DNA of 64,000 bases from Pseudomonas sp. B21-056 (lineage in GTDB: Bacteria > Pseudomonadota > Gammaproteobacteria > Pseudomonadales > Pseudomonadaceae): contig NZ_CP087203.1 in the NCBI RefSeq assembly GCF_026016325.1, forward strand, positions 5,146,001-5,210,000, in the 5' to 3' direction. The position numbers and the translations under genes are program-made. The notes under the pieces are model-generated. The model did not search any database. It was not told the origin of the DNA and was given only the letters and a program-made list of their open reading frames with translations. This document shows, in pieces, positions 16,259-26,765 of the stretch. The stretch's first letter is position 1, and every line of letters starts with the position of its first letter.

Positions 16259-16376
16259 GGATTCAGCGACGGGCATAAACTCTGCGCCCAGCGCTTGCCG
16301 CCAGTGGCTTGCATCTGCCCCGCCCGCTATACTTCCCGGCTTTTCCTGAATAAATGCCAATAGGGTCCCGCCGCGC

Positions 16377-19223
16377 ATGGATAAGACCTACCAGCCGCAC
16401 GCCATTGAAACTTCCTGGTACAACACCTGGGAGTCCGAGAATTATTTCGCTCCGCAAGGCGCGGGCGATTCCTACACCATCATGATCCCGCCGCCGAACG
16501 TCACCGGCAGCCTGCACATGGGCCACGGCTTCAATAACGCGATCATGGACGCCCTGATCCGTTTCCGTCGCATGCAAGGCCGCAACACCCTGTGGCAGCC
16601 AGGCACCGACCACGCCGGTATCGCCACGCAAATGCTGGTGGAGCGCCGCCTCGAAGCCCAGGGCCAGAATCGCCACGACCTGGGGCGCGAGAAATTCCTC
16701 GAAAAAGTCTGGGAATGGAAAGACGAGTCCGGTGACAACATCAGCCGGCAGATCCGCCGCCTCGGCTCGTCCGTGGACTGGAGCCGCGAACGTTTCACCA
16801 TGGACGACGGCCTCTCGGAAGCGGTAAAGGAAGCCTTCGTGCGCCTGCATGAAGACGGCCTGATCTATCGCGGCAAGCGCCTGGTCAACTGGGACACCAA
16901 GCTGCACACCGCCATTTCCGACCTCGAAGTGGAAAACCACGACGAGAAAGGTTTCCTGTGGAACCTGAAATACCCTCTGGCCGACGGTGCAAAAACCGCA
17001 GAAGGCCAGGATTACCTGATCGTCGCCACCACCCGTCCGGAAACCATGCTCGGCGACGCTGCCGTGGCGGTGAACCCGAACGACGAGCGTTACAAGGCCC
17101 TGATCGGCAAATTCGTGGAACTGCCCCTGGTCGGCCGTCGTATCCCGATTATCGGCGACGACTATTGCGATCCTGAATTCGGCACCGGCTGCGTGAAGAT
17201 CACCCCGGCCCACGATTTCAATGACTATGAAGTCGGCAAGCGCCACAACCTGCCGCTGCTGAATATCTTCGACAAGAATGCCAACGTCCTGCCGGCCGCC
17301 CAGGTGTTCAACCTCGACGGCACCCTGAACGAGAGCATCGACGGTCAGCTCCCGACCGAATACGCCGGCCTCGACCGCTTCGAGGCACGCAAGCAGATCG
17401 TTGCGGCCTTCGAGGCCGCCGGCCTGCTGGTCAGCGTCGACGATCACGCCCTGAAAGTCCCGAAAGGCGACCGCTCCGGCACCATCATTGAGCCGTGGCT
17501 GACCGACCAGTGGTACGTGTCCACCAAGCCCCTGGCCGAGCCGGCGATTGCCGCCGTGGAAGACGGCCGCATCCAGTTCGTGCCCAAGCAGTACGAGAAT
17601 ATGTACTTCTCGTGGATGCGCGACATCCAGGACTGGTGCATCAGCCGTCAGCTGTGGTGGGGCCATCGCATCCCGGCCTGGTACGACGAGTCGGGCAAGG
17701 TCTACGTCGGCCGCGATGAAGCCGAAGTCCGCGCCAAGCACAACCTCGGTCCGGACGTTGCGCTGCAACAGGACAACGACGTGCTCGACACCTGGTTCAG
17801 CTCGGGCCTGTGGACTTTCTCCACCCTGGGTTGGCCGCAGCAGACCGAGTTCCTGAAGACTTTCCACTCCACCGATGTGCTGGTCACCGGTTTCGACATC
17901 ATTTTCTTCTGGGTCGCCCGGATGATCATGATGACCATGCACCTGATGAAGAACGAAGACGGCACGCCGCAGGTCCCGTTCAAGACCGTCTATGTCCATG
18001 GCCTGGTGCGCGATGGCCAGGGCCAGAAGATGTCCAAGTCCAAGGGCAACGTCCTCGACCCGCTGGACATCATCGACGGCATCGACCTGGAAACCCTGGT
18101 GCAGAAACGCACTTCAGGGCTGATGCAGCCAAAACTGGCGAAGAAGATCGAAAAAGCCACCCGCGAAGAATTCGCCGACGGCATCGCCAGCTACGGCACC
18201 GACGCCCTGCGCTTCACCTTCTGCTCCCTGGCGTCCACCGGTCGCGACATCAAGTTCGACATGGGCCGCGTCGAAGGCTATCGCAACTTCTGCAACAAGA
18301 TCTGGAACGCCGCGCGCTACGTGCTGGACAAGGGTGAAGACTGCGGCCAGAACGGCGAAGCCTTTGAGCTGACCCTCGCGGACCGCTGGATCATCTCGCA
18401 GTTGCAACGCACCGAAGCCGAAGTGACCCGCCAGCTGGACCAGTTCCGTTTCGACCTGGCCGCGCAAGCCTTGTACGAGTTCATCTGGAACCAGTATTGC
18501 GACTGGTACCTGGAACTGTCCAAGCCGGTGCTGTGGGACGAAAATGCCCCAGCCGAACGCCAGCGCGGCACCCGTCGGACCCTGGTCCGGGTATTGGAAG
18601 TGGCCCTGCGCCTGGCGCACCCGTTCATGCCGTTCATCACCGAGGAAATCTGGCAGCGCATCGCACCGCTGGCTGGCGCCGAAGGCAAGACGATCATGTT
18701 GCAACCGTGGCCAGTGGCCAACGAAAGCCGCATCGATCCGGCGGCCGAAGACGACATCGAATGGCTCAAGACCTTCATGCTCGGCCTGCGCAACATCCGC
18801 GCCGAGATGAACATCGGCCCGGGCAAGCCGCTGACCCTGTTCCTGAAGAACGCCAACGCCGAAGACCTGCGCCGCCTCAACGAAAACGAAGCGCTGCTCA
18901 AGAAACTGGCCAAGCTTGAATCTGTGACGGTCCTGGCTGCCGGCGAAGAAGCGCCGCTGTCCGCCACCGCCCTGGTTGGTGAGATGGAAGTGCTGGTGCC
19001 GATGGCCGGTCTGATCGACAAAGCTGCCGAACTGGCGCGCCTGGACAAGGAAATCCTGCGCCTCAAAGGCGAGGTGCAGCGCGTCGGCGGCAAGCTGTCC
19101 AACGCCGGCTTCGTCGACAAGGCCCCGGCCGACGTCATCGAGAAGGAACGGGCCAAACTGGCCGAGGCGGAACAGGCCTTGGGCAAGCTGGCTGAGCAGC
19201 ATGCGCGGATTGCCAGTCTGTAA
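16377..19223 (+). CDS. valS: Valyl-tRNA synthetase
   Basis: Class I aminoacyl-tRNA synthetase that charges tRNA-Val and edits mischarged threonine. The 948-residue product has [17 protein letters not shown] (the HIGH-type signature), a large CP1 editing domain (about 190-340, with [11 protein letters not shown]), the KMSKSKGN loop near residue 551, an anticodon-binding domain, and a C-terminal coiled coil (about 880-948) rich in Glu, Lys and Ala. Length and order are standard. It is followed by a strong terminator. Confidence 0.98.
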   Translation: MDKTYQPHAIETSWYNTWESENYFAPQGAGDSYTIMIPPPNVTGSLHMGHGFNNAIMDALIRFRRMQGRNTLWQPGTDHAGIATQMLVERRLEAQGQNRHDLGREKFLEKVWEWKDESGDNISRQIRRLGSSVDWSRERFTMDDGLSEAVKEAFVRLHEDGLIYRGKRLVNWDTKLHTAISDLEVENHDEKGFLWNLKYPLADGAKTAEGQDYLIVATTRPETMLGDAAVAVNPNDERYKALIGKFVELPLVGRRIPIIGDDYCDPEFGTGCVKITPAHDFNDYEVGKRHNLPLLNIFDKNANVLPAAQVFNLDGTLNESIDGQLPTEYAGLDRFEARKQIVAAFEAAGLLVSVDDHALKVPKGDRSGTIIEPWLTDQWYVSTKPLAEPAIAAVEDGRIQFVPKQYENMYFSWMRDIQDWCISRQLWWGHRIPAWYDESGKVYVGRDEAEVRAKHNLGPDVALQQDNDVLDTWFSSGLWTFSTLGWPQQTEFLKTFHSTDVLVTGFDIIFFWVARMIMMTMHLMKNEDGTPQVPFKTVYVHGLVRDGQGQKMSKSKGNVLDPLDIIDGIDLETLVQKRTSGLMQPKLAKKIEKATREEFADGIASYGTDALRFTFCSLASTGRDIKFDMGRVEGYRNFCNKIWNAARYVLDKGEDCGQNGEAFELTLADRWIISQLQRTEAEVTRQLDQFRFDLAAQALYEFIWNQYCDWYLELSKPVLWDENAPAERQRGTRRTLVRVLEVALRLAHPFMPFITEEIWQRIAPLAGAEGKTIMLQPWPVANESRIDPAAEDDIEWLKTFMLGLRNIRAEMNIGPGKPLTLFLKNANAEDLRRLNENEALLKKLAKLESVTVLAAGEEAPLSATALVGEMEVLVPMAGLIDKAAELARLDKEILRLKGEVQRVGGKLSNAGFVDKAPADVIEKERAKLAEAEQALGKLAEQHARIASL

Positions 19224-19242
19224 CGGCAAGACGTAATGAAAG

Positions 19243-19269
19243 AAGGAGACCCTGGTGGTCTCCTTTTTT
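19243..19269 (+). terminator. Rho-independent terminator after valS
   Basis: AAGGAGACC and GGTCTCCTT form a 9-base-pair stem with loop CTGGT, followed by a run of six T residues. It lies 20 bases after the valS stop. Confidence 0.9.
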
Positions 19270-19305
19270 CTGCCCGCCCTTTTCTTGCGAACACTGAGCA
19301 AACCC

Positions 19306-19395
19306 TGTGGGAGCGAGCCTGCTCGCGATAACGGCGGCAAATTCGCCATTGATGCAAGCTGACCCACCGCTATCGCGAGCAGGCTCGCTCCCACA
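19306..19395. repeat. REP pair (TGTGGGAGCGAGC family)
   Basis: Inverted REP pair, 42-base spacing, between the valS terminator and rlmF. Confidence 0.9.
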
Positions 19396-19478
19396 TTTAA
19401 TCGGCGCAGCCCTCAAGACCGAGCGGGATGTGGGACAATGCCCGCCACTTTTTGAGCCAGCCCCGAATCGACCCACCC

Positions 19479-20504
19479 ATGACCGCGCCCCGCCCCCCCA
19501 GACCCGCACGCCAGAAGCCCAAGCCCACCGCCGAAGCCAAGCCCGTAGTGCCCCGTGAAAAAGCCAGCCTGCACCCGCGCAATCGCCATCAGGGCCGTTA
19601 CGACTTCCCGGCATTGATCAAGGGCACGCCGGAACTGGCCAGGTTCGTGATCATCAACCCCTATGGCAAGGAAAGCATCGACTTCGCCAGCCCCGAAGCC
19701 GTGCGGGTGTTCAACCGGGCGCTGCTCAAATCCTTCTATGGCATTGCCCACTGGGACATTCCGGCCGACTACCTGTGTCCGCCGGTGCCGGGGCGCGCGG
19801 ACTATGTGCACTTTCTCGCCGACCTGCTCGCCCGCCATAACGAAGGGGAAGTTCCTCGGGGAGCGGCGGTGAAGGTGCTGGACATCGGCACCGGCGCCAA
19901 CTGCGTGTATCCACTGATCGGCTACAGCGACTACCGTTGGCACTTCCTGGGTTCGGAGATCGACCCGACGGCCATCGCCTCGGCCAAGACCATCGTCCAG
20001 GCCAACGGGTTGGGCAAGGTCATCCAACTGCGCCAGCAAGCCAATCGCAAGCAGATCCTGCTGGGCCTGCTCGACGAAGCTGAACGGTTTGACCTGACGA
20101 TGTGCAATCCACCGTTCCACGCGTCCCTGGAGGAAGCCACCCGAGGCAGCCAGCGCAAATGGCGCGCCCTGGGCAAGGCCGATCCGAAACGCAAGTTGCC
20201 GGTGCTGAATTTCGGCGGCCAGGCCGCCGAGCTGTGGTGCGAGGGTGGAGAAGTCCGCTTCGTGACCCAACTGATCGGTGAAAGCGCGCAATTGGCCCGG
20301 CAAGTGCTGTGGTTCAGTACGCTGGTGTCGAAGGTTTCGAACCTGCCGGCGATTCAGGCCGCACTGAAGAAGGCCGGCGCGGTGCACAGCCAGGTGGTGG
20401 AAATGTCCCAAGGGCAAAAGCAAAGCCGCTTCGTCGCCTGGACCTTCCACACCGAGGTACAGCAGCAGGCCTGGCGCCAGGCACGCTGGGTCCGCAAGGA
20501 CTGA
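19479..20504 (+). CDS. rlmF: 23S rRNA (adenine-1618-N6)-methyltransferase
   Basis: SAM-dependent methylation of A1618 in 23S rRNA. The 341-residue product has a basic, proline-rich start, then [12 protein letters not shown], the SAM-binding [16 protein letters not shown] motif, and the N6-adenine signature NPPFHAS near residue 209. The C-terminal part keeps the family pattern ([14 protein letters not shown]). I chose ATG 19479; an upstream frame to 19428 adds 17 residues without family character. It is followed by a shared terminator with the convergent HU gene. Confidence 0.93.
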   Translation: MTAPRPPRPARQKPKPTAEAKPVVPREKASLHPRNRHQGRYDFPALIKGTPELARFVIINPYGKESIDFASPEAVRVFNRALLKSFYGIAHWDIPADYLCPPVPGRADYVHFLADLLARHNEGEVPRGAAVKVLDIGTGANCVYPLIGYSDYRWHFLGSEIDPTAIASAKTIVQANGLGKVIQLRQQANRKQILLGLLDEAERFDLTMCNPPFHASLEEATRGSQRKWRALGKADPKRKLPVLNFGGQAAELWCEGGEVRFVTQLIGESAQLARQVLWFSTLVSKVSNLPAIQAALKKAGAVHSQVVEMSQGQKQSRFVAWTFHTEVQQQAWRQARWVRKD

Positions 20505-20532
20505 CCGGGCCGGTCACTTTATTCAGGACAAC

Positions 20533-20573
20533 AAAAAACCGTGCCCGGATTGCTCCGCGGCACGGTTTTTTTT
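20533..20573. terminator. Bidirectional terminator between rlmF and the HU gene
   Basis: AAAAAACCGTGCC and GGCACGGTTTTTT form a 13-base-pair stem whose A- and T-runs give U-tracts on both strands. It serves the convergent rlmF and HU genes. Confidence 0.92.
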
Positions 20574-20581
20574 GAAGCGTC

Positions 20582-20866
20582 TTACTTGGCGTTGATCGAA
20601 TCAACCAGGCCTTTGGCCGGAACCAGCTTGACGACTTTCTTTGCAGCGATTTCGATGGCAGCGCCAGTCGAAGGGTTGCGACCGGTACGGGCAGGACGCT
20701 CGGTGACTTTCAGCTTGCCGATGCCTGGCAAGGTGATTTCGCCGCCGCTTTCCAGCTGGTCGGCAACGATTTGGCCCAACTGGTCCAGAGCGTTACGCGC
20801 GGTGGTTTTCGGCGCGTCGATAGCTTCAGCGATGTCAGCGATCAGTTGGTCTTTAGTAAGAGCCAT
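20582..20866 (-). CDS. HU-family nucleoid-associated DNA-binding protein
   Basis: Small histone-like DNA-bending protein. The 94-residue product begins MALTKDQLIADIAEAIDAPK and has the beta-arm signature with GRNPSTGAAIEIAAKK (proline at the intercalating tip). The ATG at 20866 is preceded by GGAAGGAACACTAC, a clear ribosome-binding site; an upstream open frame lacks homology. Pseudomonads carry several HU paralogues (HupA, HupB, HupN) and I cannot assign which one. Convergent with rlmF and divergent from yejK, which also encodes a nucleoid protein. Confidence 0.93.
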   Translation of the reverse strand: MALTKDQLIADIAEAIDAPKTTARNALDQLGQIVADQLESGGEITLPGIGKLKVTERPARTGRNPSTGAAIEIAAKKVVKLVPAKGLVDSINAK

Positions 20867-21262
20867 GTAGTGTTCCTTCCCTATCAAATTCATATGGATT
20901 GCAGAGTGCAGTGTCAGCCATCGAGCCCGATCTCTTCGGATCGAACACCCTCGGTCATCACCACGACGGGTCGGGGTAATAGATGCCGAAATCCGGGTTT
21001 GGTTCGACCTGACAAATGCTGAATGCATGCTTAACGCAGTGCCTTCGCGTAAGACCGGGCAAAACTAGCACAACGCCTGTGAAATATCCGCCCTTAGCTA
21101 CCCATTTGGTCAGCTTTATTGCGCTAAATCGGTAAAAAAATGCATACGGGCCGTCGGACGGCTCCGAAATCCCCTTCGCGACGCTCCAAAACCAGTGATT
21201 GCGGTACACTGGGCGCTTTTCGGGGGAGCGCGCCCTCCTCTCTTTCATCAGCCGAGAAGCCC
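20867..21262. promoter_or_regulatory. 396-base divergent intergenic region, HU gene / yejK
   Basis: This non-coding stretch separates the divergent starts of two nucleoid-protein genes and must contain both promoters. It is richer in A and T than its neighbours. I see no gene-like frame, no tRNA and no clear operator palindrome. Its length would allow control by a long upstream region or a small RNA, but nothing in the sequence demonstrates either. Confidence 0.5.
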
Positions 21263-22267
21263 ATGCCGATCCGTCATTGCATCGTCCACCTGATCGACAA
21301 AAAACCCGACGGCACCCCTGCCGTGCTCCATGCCCGGGACTCCGAACTGGCAGAGTCCACGGCCATCGAGAACATGCTTGCCGACCTCAACGAGAGCTAC
21401 AACGCCAAGCAAGGCAAGGCCTGGGGGTTTTTCCATGCCGAGTCCGGGGCACATCCATTCAGTGGCTGGCTGAAGGAATACCTGGACGGTGGCAAGGATT
21501 TCACGGCGTTCAGTCGCGTGGCGGTGGAACACCTGCAAAAGCTGATGGAAGAGTCCAATCTGTCGGTGGGCGGCCATGTGCTGTTCGCCCATTATCAACA
21601 GGGCATGACCGACTACCTGGCCATCGCCCTGCTGCACCACAGCGAAGGCGTGGCGGTCACCGATGAGCTGGACGTCACCCCGTCCCGCCACCTGGACCTG
21701 GGCCAGTTGCACCTGGCGGCACGGATCAACGTGTCGGAATGGCAGAACAATAAACAGTCCAGGCAGTACATTTCCTTCATCAAGGGCAAGAACGGCAAGA
21801 AGGTTTCGGAATACTTCCGCGATTTCATCGGCTGCCAGGAAGGCGTCGACGGCCCTGGCGAAACCCGCACGCTGCTCAAGGCCTTCAGCGACTTCGTCGA
21901 AAGCGAAGACCTGCCGGAAGACGATGCCCGGGAAAAAACCAAGACCCTGGTGGATTACGCCAGCAGCCAGGCCAAGCTCGGCGAGCCGATGGGCCTGGAG
22001 GAGCTGTCCGAGCTGATCGACGAAGACCGCCCGAAGGCGTTCTACGATCACATCCGCAACAAGGACTACGGCTTGTCGCCGGAAATCCCGGCGGATAAAC
22101 GCACCCTAAACCAGTTCCGCCGCTTCACCGGCCGCGCCGAAGGGCTGTCCATCAGCTTCGAGGCGCACCTGCTGGGTTCCAAGATCGAGTATGACGAAGA
22201 GGCCGGCACGTTGATCATCAAGGGGTTGCCGACGTCGTTGACGGACCAGTTGAAACGGCGAAACTGA
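21263..22267 (+). CDS. yejK: Nucleoid-associated protein YejK/NdpA
   Basis: Nucleoid-associated protein of the NA37/YejK family; the exact role is unknown beyond nucleoid binding. The 334-residue product begins [20 protein letters not shown] and keeps the family segments [30 protein letters not shown] and [23 protein letters not shown] 21263 is preferred; an upstream frame to 21140 lacks similarity. Its TGA overlaps the ATG of the glutaredoxin gene by one base, so the two are translationally coupled. Confidence 0.94.
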   Translation: MPIRHCIVHLIDKKPDGTPAVLHARDSELAESTAIENMLADLNESYNAKQGKAWGFFHAESGAHPFSGWLKEYLDGGKDFTAFSRVAVEHLQKLMEESNLSVGGHVLFAHYQQGMTDYLAIALLHHSEGVAVTDELDVTPSRHLDLGQLHLAARINVSEWQNNKQSRQYISFIKGKNGKKVSEYFRDFIGCQEGVDGPGETRTLLKAFSDFVESEDLPEDDAREKTKTLVDYASSQAKLGEPMGLEELSELIDEDRPKAFYDHIRNKDYGLSPEIPADKRTLNQFRRFTGRAEGLSISFEAHLLGSKIEYDEEAGTLIIKGLPTSLTDQLKRRN

Positions 22268-22623
22268 TGCTCGGCGCAGTCCTGAAGAAATTCCTGCTGA
22301 TTTTGCTGGTGGTCGTGGCCTACCAGAACTGGGGCAAGATCGAGCGGTTGTTCAACCCCTCGCAAATGCTGTCGCAGCAGATTCGCAGCAATGCCCGCGT
22401 TGTGCTGTACGCCACCGACTGGTGCGGCTACTGCAAGGCAACGCGACGGTTCCTGGATGAGAAAGGCGTACCGTATCGCGAGTTCGATATTGAGAAAGAC
22501 CCCGAGGCGCGCAAGGCCTATGAAGCGCTGGGCGGTCGGGGAATTCCGATCCTGGACGTGAATGGCACGTTGATTCGTGGGTATGAGCCCGAGGGGATTC
22601 TCAAGGCGTTGTCTGCACCATAG
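22267..22623 (+). CDS. Membrane-anchored glutaredoxin-domain protein
   Basis: 118-residue protein with an N-terminal hydrophobic helix (about 6-19, KFLLILLVVVAY) that would anchor it to the inner membrane, followed by a glutaredoxin fold with the redox motif WCGYC (Cys53 and Cys56) and the cis-proline region GRGIPILDVNG. The redox domain's side cannot be decided from sequence alone. It overlaps yejK by one base. Possible role: thiol-disulfide exchange at the membrane; the coupling to a nucleoid protein has no obvious reason. Confidence 0.88.
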   Translation: MLGAVLKKFLLILLVVVAYQNWGKIERLFNPSQMLSQQIRSNARVVLYATDWCGYCKATRRFLDEKGVPYREFDIEKDPEARKAYEALGGRGIPILDVNGTLIRGYEPEGILKALSAP

Positions 22624-22647
22624 CGCTCTGCGAATCTGCCGGCCCCA

Positions 22648-22671
22648 ATCGCGAGCAAGCTCGCTCCCACA
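22648..22671. repeat. Single REP unit (inverted orientation)
   Basis: One 24-base unit ending in GCTCGCTCCCACA, with AAGC in place of the AGGC seen in most copies. It has no close partner and lies about 40 bases before a full pair. Confidence 0.85.
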
Positions 22672-22710
22672 TCAGCGGCGGACCGCGATCCCGGAAACGT
22701 CGCAAATCCA

Positions 22711-22798
22711 GTGGGAGCGAGCCTGCTCGCGATGAGGGCACTGCAGTCACATTTGCACTGACTGTCACACCGCTATCGCGAGCAGGCTCGCTCCCACA
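22711..22798. repeat. REP pair (GTGGGAGCGAGC family)
   Basis: Inverted REP pair between the glutaredoxin and GST-like genes, which converge here. With the single copy upstream this makes three REP units in 150 bases. Confidence 0.9.
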
Positions 22799-22811
22799 GG
22801 TTATCGGGCGC

Positions 22812-23747
22812 TTAGCAAGCCTCTATACGAAACCCATACCGCGGGAAGTGCACATGCACCACCCCGCCGCGCTCGTCTTCACGGCGCAGGATCAGCTCTT
22901 CGCGTCCGGCAAACAGCAGTTCTCCCGCCACCGGATCAACGCCATAGTCAGTCGCAGCGATGGTCACCTGCTGCCCCTGCGCAAACCCGTTCGACCCATC
23001 GAATGACTCGTCCGGCAAATCTGCCGGCGTAGCGTTGCGTGCCACTTCCAAAGCTTCCTCGGAACTCATCGCGCTCGATGCTCCATGACCGAAACCCAGC
23101 ACCCGTGCCAGCCAGGCCGAAACCGCCGGATATGCATCCACCAGCGGTGAGGTCACCGGAGTGCCCTTGAGGAACCACAGCGGGTGAGCCATGGCGAAGT
23201 CGGCAATCGAGGGTTCCCCCAACAGGAAGTCGCCCTCCTCGCGCTGCAACTGCTGCTCAAGTCGCGCCATGATCGTCGGCCACTGATGCCTGGCTTGCTC
23301 GGCAGCCAGACGCGTGGCGGTGCCACCACTGAACAGCCCGGCGCGATCAGCGATGAATGCCTTGATCGCCTCAGGCGACAATTTGGCGAAACGCGCGGCC
23401 ATCGACTCGGGCTGGAACACCAGGCTCACCCCATGCTGGAACACCACCGAATCGGCCCAGGCCGCGAAGGATGCCGCGATCATTTCCCGGCCTTCGGGGA
23501 ACAGTGCCGGCGAGGCTTTTTCCTGCTCCAGTCGACGGGCGATCAGAGCCGTGTCGCAATAGATGTCCGCACCGATCTGCAACACCGGCGTCTTGCGGTA
23601 ACCGCCCGTCAGCGCCGTCAGATCGGGCTTGGGCATCATCGGCGGGATGTTGACCGAGCGCCAGGACAAACCTTTGAAGCCCAGCAACAGACGGGCTTTT
23701 TCGGCGAAGGGAGACGTCGGGTAATGATGAAGGATCAGCTCTGACAT
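22812..23747 (-). CDS. Glutathione S-transferase-like protein with C-terminal extension
   Basis: 311-residue protein. Residues about 1-80 resemble the GST thioredoxin-fold domain (SELILHHYPTSPFAEKARLL, then TPVLQIGADIYCDTALI), and about 90-200 resemble the helical GST domain. The last 90 residues form an additional small domain (ATDYGVDPVAGELLF...) absent from typical 200-230-residue GSTs. The ATG at 23747 is preferred to a GTG four codons upstream. Substrate unknown; the usual catalytic Ser/Tyr cannot be assigned with confidence. Convergent with the glutaredoxin gene. Confidence 0.85.
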   Translation of the reverse strand: MSELILHHYPTSPFAEKARLLLGFKGLSWRSVNIPPMMPKPDLTALTGGYRKTPVLQIGADIYCDTALIARRLEQEKASPALFPEGREMIAASFAAWADSVVFQHGVSLVFQPESMAARFAKLSPEAIKAFIADRAGLFSGGTATRLAAEQARHQWPTIMARLEQQLQREEGDFLLGEPSIADFAMAHPLWFLKGTPVTSPLVDAYPAVSAWLARVLGFGHGASSAMSSEEALEVARNATPADLPDESFDGSNGFAQGQQVTIAATDYGVDPVAGELLFAGREELILRREDERGGVVHVHFPRYGFRIEAC

Positions 23748-23804
23748 GGGATTCGCCACTGCAGGAATGAAGGCTTGCAGCTTAGCGCGCCACGTAGAAG
23801 CAGC

Positions 23805-24137
23805 CTACTGGCCTGATAAAGGTGTATCAGCACGGTTGATGCTGGCCACCAGGCACTCCTTGGCGCTTTTGCGCAGCTTTTTGATCAACCGCTCCTGGCG
23901 CAGGGCTTCGCCCTTGTCACGGCAGGCTTCGGTATAGACCAGCGCCACCGCCGGGCTGGAGAGAAAGAAACGGGCGCCCTTGCCGCTCTGGTGCTTGGCG
24001 AAACGGCGCACCGGATCGTCGCTGATGCCACAGTACAAGGAACCGTTGGCGGCCCGCACCAGGTAGACGAACCAGGGCTTGCCCGGTTCGGTCGCAGCCT
24101 CCACAGGCAGCTCGGGAGTGTTTTCGGCAGTGGTCAC
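23805..24137 (-). CDS. GIY-YIG nuclease-superfamily protein (YhbQ-like)
   Basis: 110-residue protein with the GIY-YIG fold signature written as VYLVRA and LYCGIS (the first half replaced as usual in this subfamily), followed by [15 protein letters not shown] and a C-terminal [12 protein letters not shown] helix. The start is the GTG at 24137 ([10 protein letters not shown]); the frame is open upstream, overlapping the next gene, without family similarity. The YhbQ family is linked to DNA damage in E. coli, but the role of this protein is not known. Follows the NTF2-like gene on the same strand. Confidence 0.87.
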   Translation of the reverse strand: MTTAENTPELPVEAATEPGKPWFVYLVRAANGSLYCGISDDPVRRFAKHQSGKGARFFLSSPAVALVYTEACRDKGEALRQERLIKKLRKSAKECLVASINRADTPLSGQ

Positions 24138-24178
24138 GAAATGTTCAACAGACGCGTAGGAAGTAGGCCGCGATCTTA

Positions 24179-24649
24179 TCAGCGACTGGCCTGGAACGCC
24201 CGAAGCCCTTTGAGCGCCTGGGCCCTGACCGCATTGCGCACCAGCGGCGTCCAGCCCAGCAGCAGGCCCTTGGCACCCAAGGCCTGACGGGACCAGCGCC
24301 ACAGATCGAAGCTGTCGTGATGCTCGCAGATCTTGCCATCGCGAAACACGAACCGCGCCTGGATGTCATTGACCACGATGTTGCCGGTCTGGCTGAACAG
24401 GTAAGTCGCCACCCAATGCGCGCCACCGGAACGCTCATCGCTGCGCACGTTATCGAAGGTCAGGGAGAAGTCCTTGGCGCGGGTGGTGAGCATGCGCCAC
24501 ATGTCACCGGCATCACGCCCGCGCAGCTCACCGAACGCCGGGTCGCTGAAGACCACGTCGTCGGTGTAACAGGCGCTCATGGCTTCGGCATCCAGGCGTT
24601 GGAAGGCCTGGTAGAACCGGTTGATCAGGGCGTTGTGGGCATCACTCAT
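24179..24649 (-). CDS. NTF2-like / SnoaL-fold protein
   Basis: 156-residue protein of the NTF2-like superfamily (cone-shaped alpha+beta barrel). Visible are [20 protein letters not shown] near the start and [20 protein letters not shown], the typical pattern of this fold. It is longer than most members because of a basic C-terminal tail (about 130-156). The family covers isomerases, ligand binders and unknowns, so no function is assigned. ATG 24649. Same strand as the GIY-YIG gene, with a 41-base gap. Confidence 0.85.
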   Translation of the reverse strand: MSDAHNALINRFYQAFQRLDAEAMSACYTDDVVFSDPAFGELRGRDAGDMWRMLTTRAKDFSLTFDNVRSDERSGGAHWVATYLFSQTGNIVVNDIQARFVFRDGKICEHHDSFDLWRWSRQALGAKGLLLGWTPLVRNAVRAQALKGLRAFQASR

Positions 24650-24737
24650 GGACAGACTCCGAAAAGCGTTTCAGTAGACTCGCCACAATAATCTGCCGCC
24701 GCCGGGAACACTATCGTCATTCGCCATGAAAATAACA

Positions 24738-26066
24738 TCAGCGAAGGTCGGTGATTTTCTCGCTGCTGACCCCGACGTACAACGCCCGACCAGCGCCGAT
24801 GCCGGCGATGATCGCCCCCAGGCCGATCAAGCCGAAGATCCAGCCCAGGGCTTGCCACCCGCCGGTCCAGTCATGCACCACTCCCACGGCGAACGGCCCC
24901 AGGGACGCCAGGGTGTAACCGAAGCCCTGGGCCATGCTGGAGAGGTTGGCGGCCACATGGGCGTCTCGCGAGCGCAGCACGATCAACGTCAGCGCCAGGC
25001 TGAACGTCGCACCCTGCCCCAACCCGAGCAGGATCGCCCAGCCCCACAAACCGTCGAGGGGCGCGTAAAGACAACCGAACAGTCCAGCGAGGGTCATGAG
25101 CATGACAATCACGATGGCCGGGCGCTGGTCCTTGCCGCGGGTCGCCAGCCAGGGCGCCGCCAGGGAGCTGATCAACTGCACGATGACCGAACCCGACAAC
25201 ACCAGCCCGGCCTGGGTCGGCGTCAGGCCGCGACCAATGAGGATCGATGGCAGCCAGCCGAACACGATGTAGGCCAGGGACGATTGCAGCCCCATATACA
25301 GCGTCACTTGCCAGGCCAGTGGATCGCGCAATAACCCGCGAACCCGATATGCCGCCTGGTGGGCACCCTGTTTCCGGCCGGTTTGCGGCAACCAGAACAC
25401 GACAGCCAGCAAGGCCGGAACCGCCCAGAACCCAAGCCCCAGGGCCCAGCTATGGTTCAGTTGCTCGCTCAACGGCACCGTCGCCCCGGCGGCCATCGCC
25501 GCCCCCAGGCACAACGCCATGGTGTAGACACCGGTCATGGCGCCGGCCTGCCGGGCGAAGTCACGCTTGACGATGCCTGGCAACAGCACACCGATCACAC
25601 CGATGCTCGCGCCGGCCAGGACACTGCCGGCGAACAGGCCGACCTGGCCGAACGAACTGCGCAGCACAATCGCGCCGGCAAGCGTCAACAAGATCCCCAG
25701 CACCACGCGCTCGGCACCGAAACGCCGCGCCAGAACGGGTGCCAGCGGCGCGAACAGGCCAAGACAGAGCACCGGCAAGGTGGTCAGCAAACCCGCCTGG
25801 GCGGCCGACAGGCCAAGGCTTTTCGAAACCTCACTGAGCAACGGCGCCATGCTCGACAACGCCGGACGCAGGTTCAACGCCACCAGGATCAACCCGAGCA
25901 GCAACAGCCAGGGCCGGCGCAGCAACGGATGGGCCTGCTGGGCCTGTTCGTCGTCGGCTTCGGCGTCGATCAACAGTTCTTCCAGCTCAGCGGCGCGCTT
26001 GGGCGTCTTCGAGGAGGTGGGGTCAAGCAGGTCGCGGGACATGGAAAACTCGGATTCAGGGTTCAT
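24738..26066 (-). CDS. MFS transporter, CynX/NimT family
   Basis: 442-residue inner-membrane transporter with about 12 predicted helices. It has a 50-residue acidic N-terminal cytoplasmic tail (rich in Glu, Asp and Gln) and then LLLLGLILVALNLRPALSSM, the conserved first helix of the CynX family. Members transport cyanate, nitroimidazoles or other small anions; the substrate here is not known. Start uncertain: ATG 26066 or ATG 26042 (MSRDLL), neither with a strong ribosome-binding site. No cynS lies nearby. Confidence 0.88.
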   Translation of the reverse strand: MNPESEFSMSRDLLDPTSSKTPKRAAELEELLIDAEADDEQAQQAHPLLRRPWLLLLGLILVALNLRPALSSMAPLLSEVSKSLGLSAAQAGLLTTLPVLCLGLFAPLAPVLARRFGAERVVLGILLTLAGAIVLRSSFGQVGLFAGSVLAGASIGVIGVLLPGIVKRDFARQAGAMTGVYTMALCLGAAMAAGATVPLSEQLNHSWALGLGFWAVPALLAVVFWLPQTGRKQGAHQAAYRVRGLLRDPLAWQVTLYMGLQSSLAYIVFGWLPSILIGRGLTPTQAGLVLSGSVIVQLISSLAAPWLATRGKDQRPAIVIVMLMTLAGLFGCLYAPLDGLWGWAILLGLGQGATFSLALTLIVLRSRDAHVAANLSSMAQGFGYTLASLGPFAVGVVHDWTGGWQALGWIFGLIGLGAIIAGIGAGRALYVGVSSEKITDLR

Positions 26067-26409
26067 TGATCAACTGTCGACAAAGGGTCCACCCCTACGC
26101 GTAATGGCTCACTGCATGGCGCGAAATCCCTCGGCAACGAGAAAGCAAACCCACTCGCCACCGATACGGATCGGACGTGTTAATGGACGTGGGACGAGGG
26201 ATGAGACGGAAATCTCTGACGCAATTGCGCGCCGATCAAGCTGGAAAAAAAGCGGAACGGCCAGTTGAGCGAGAAATGTCTGTCAATGGCTCGCTTCTTT
26301 AGCCCAGCACAGCATGAATTTTCTGACATGTTAGTCAGCTTCATGTAGGACGGCAACCGCCTACGGTCATTGGGAGAGGAATGAAGCGAAATTTTCGATT
26401 GGTCAAAAC
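26067..26409. other. Non-coding stretch upstream of mqsRA
   Basis: About 340 bases with no supported gene. The MFS promoter should lie at the left end and the mqsRA promoter at the right. A+T is visibly higher from about 26200 onward. A minus-strand frame over mqsR (26409-26684) is an antisense shadow. Confidence 0.5.
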
Positions 26410-26424
26410 TACCCTTTTAGGGTA
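26410..26424. promoter_or_regulatory. Palindromic MqsA operator
   Basis: TACCCT TTT AGGGTA is a perfect 6-base inverted repeat around TTT, 29 bases before the mqsR ATG. E. coli MqsA binds AACCT-N3-AGGTT palindromes in the same location, and the architecture here is the same with one base changed in each half (ACCCT-N3-AGGGT). It is the expected autorepression site of the toxin-antitoxin operon. Confidence 0.75.
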
Positions 26425-26453
26425 ATTCTAGAGACGAGGGTCCACGGTTTCTT

Positions 26454-26765
26454 ATGGAAAAGAACACACCTCATTACGCGCTGGCAGTGATACAGGCGGA
26501 TGTCAGACGGCTCAGGGGCAATGCATTCACCAGCACCGCAAAAAACAATGCATGGGTGCTCGGTCTGACGCTTACAGATATGCAGGAGGTCATTTTGGGA
26601 CTCCAGCGAAAGCAGTTCTATAAATCGATGACCTCCTATGGCGATCACCGAGTCTGGCACGACGTCTATCACGCCAACACACACGGTTTGGAGATCTACA
26701 TCAAGGTGACCTACCGTCCGAGCGGAGGCCCACCGGTGATCTCCTTCAAGGAGAAAAACGTATGA
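26454..26765 (+). CDS. mqsR: MqsR-type mRNA interferase toxin
   Basis: Type II toxin; E. coli MqsR is a ribosome-independent RNase cutting at GCU. The 103-residue product begins MEKNTPHYALAVIQADVRRL and shares FYKSM, YGDHRVWHDVY and ISFKEK with E. coli MqsR (98 residues). Conserved Lys57, Tyr82 and Lys99 correspond to the catalytic residues Lys56, Tyr81 and Lys96. The fourth, Gln68, is His69 here (WHDVY instead of WQDVY). It overlaps the antitoxin gene by 4 bases (ATGA). The toxin-first order is the normal one for this family. Confidence 0.93.
   Translation: MEKNTPHYALAVIQADVRRLRGNAFTSTAKNNAWVLGLTLTDMQEVILGLQRKQFYKSMTSYGDHRVWHDVYHANTHGLEIYIKVTYRPSGGPPVISFKEKNV

Noticed and set aside
16263..17999. 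Minus-strand frame of about 580 codons over valS
   Set aside because: Antisense shadow of valS; no ribosome-binding site and no family similarity.
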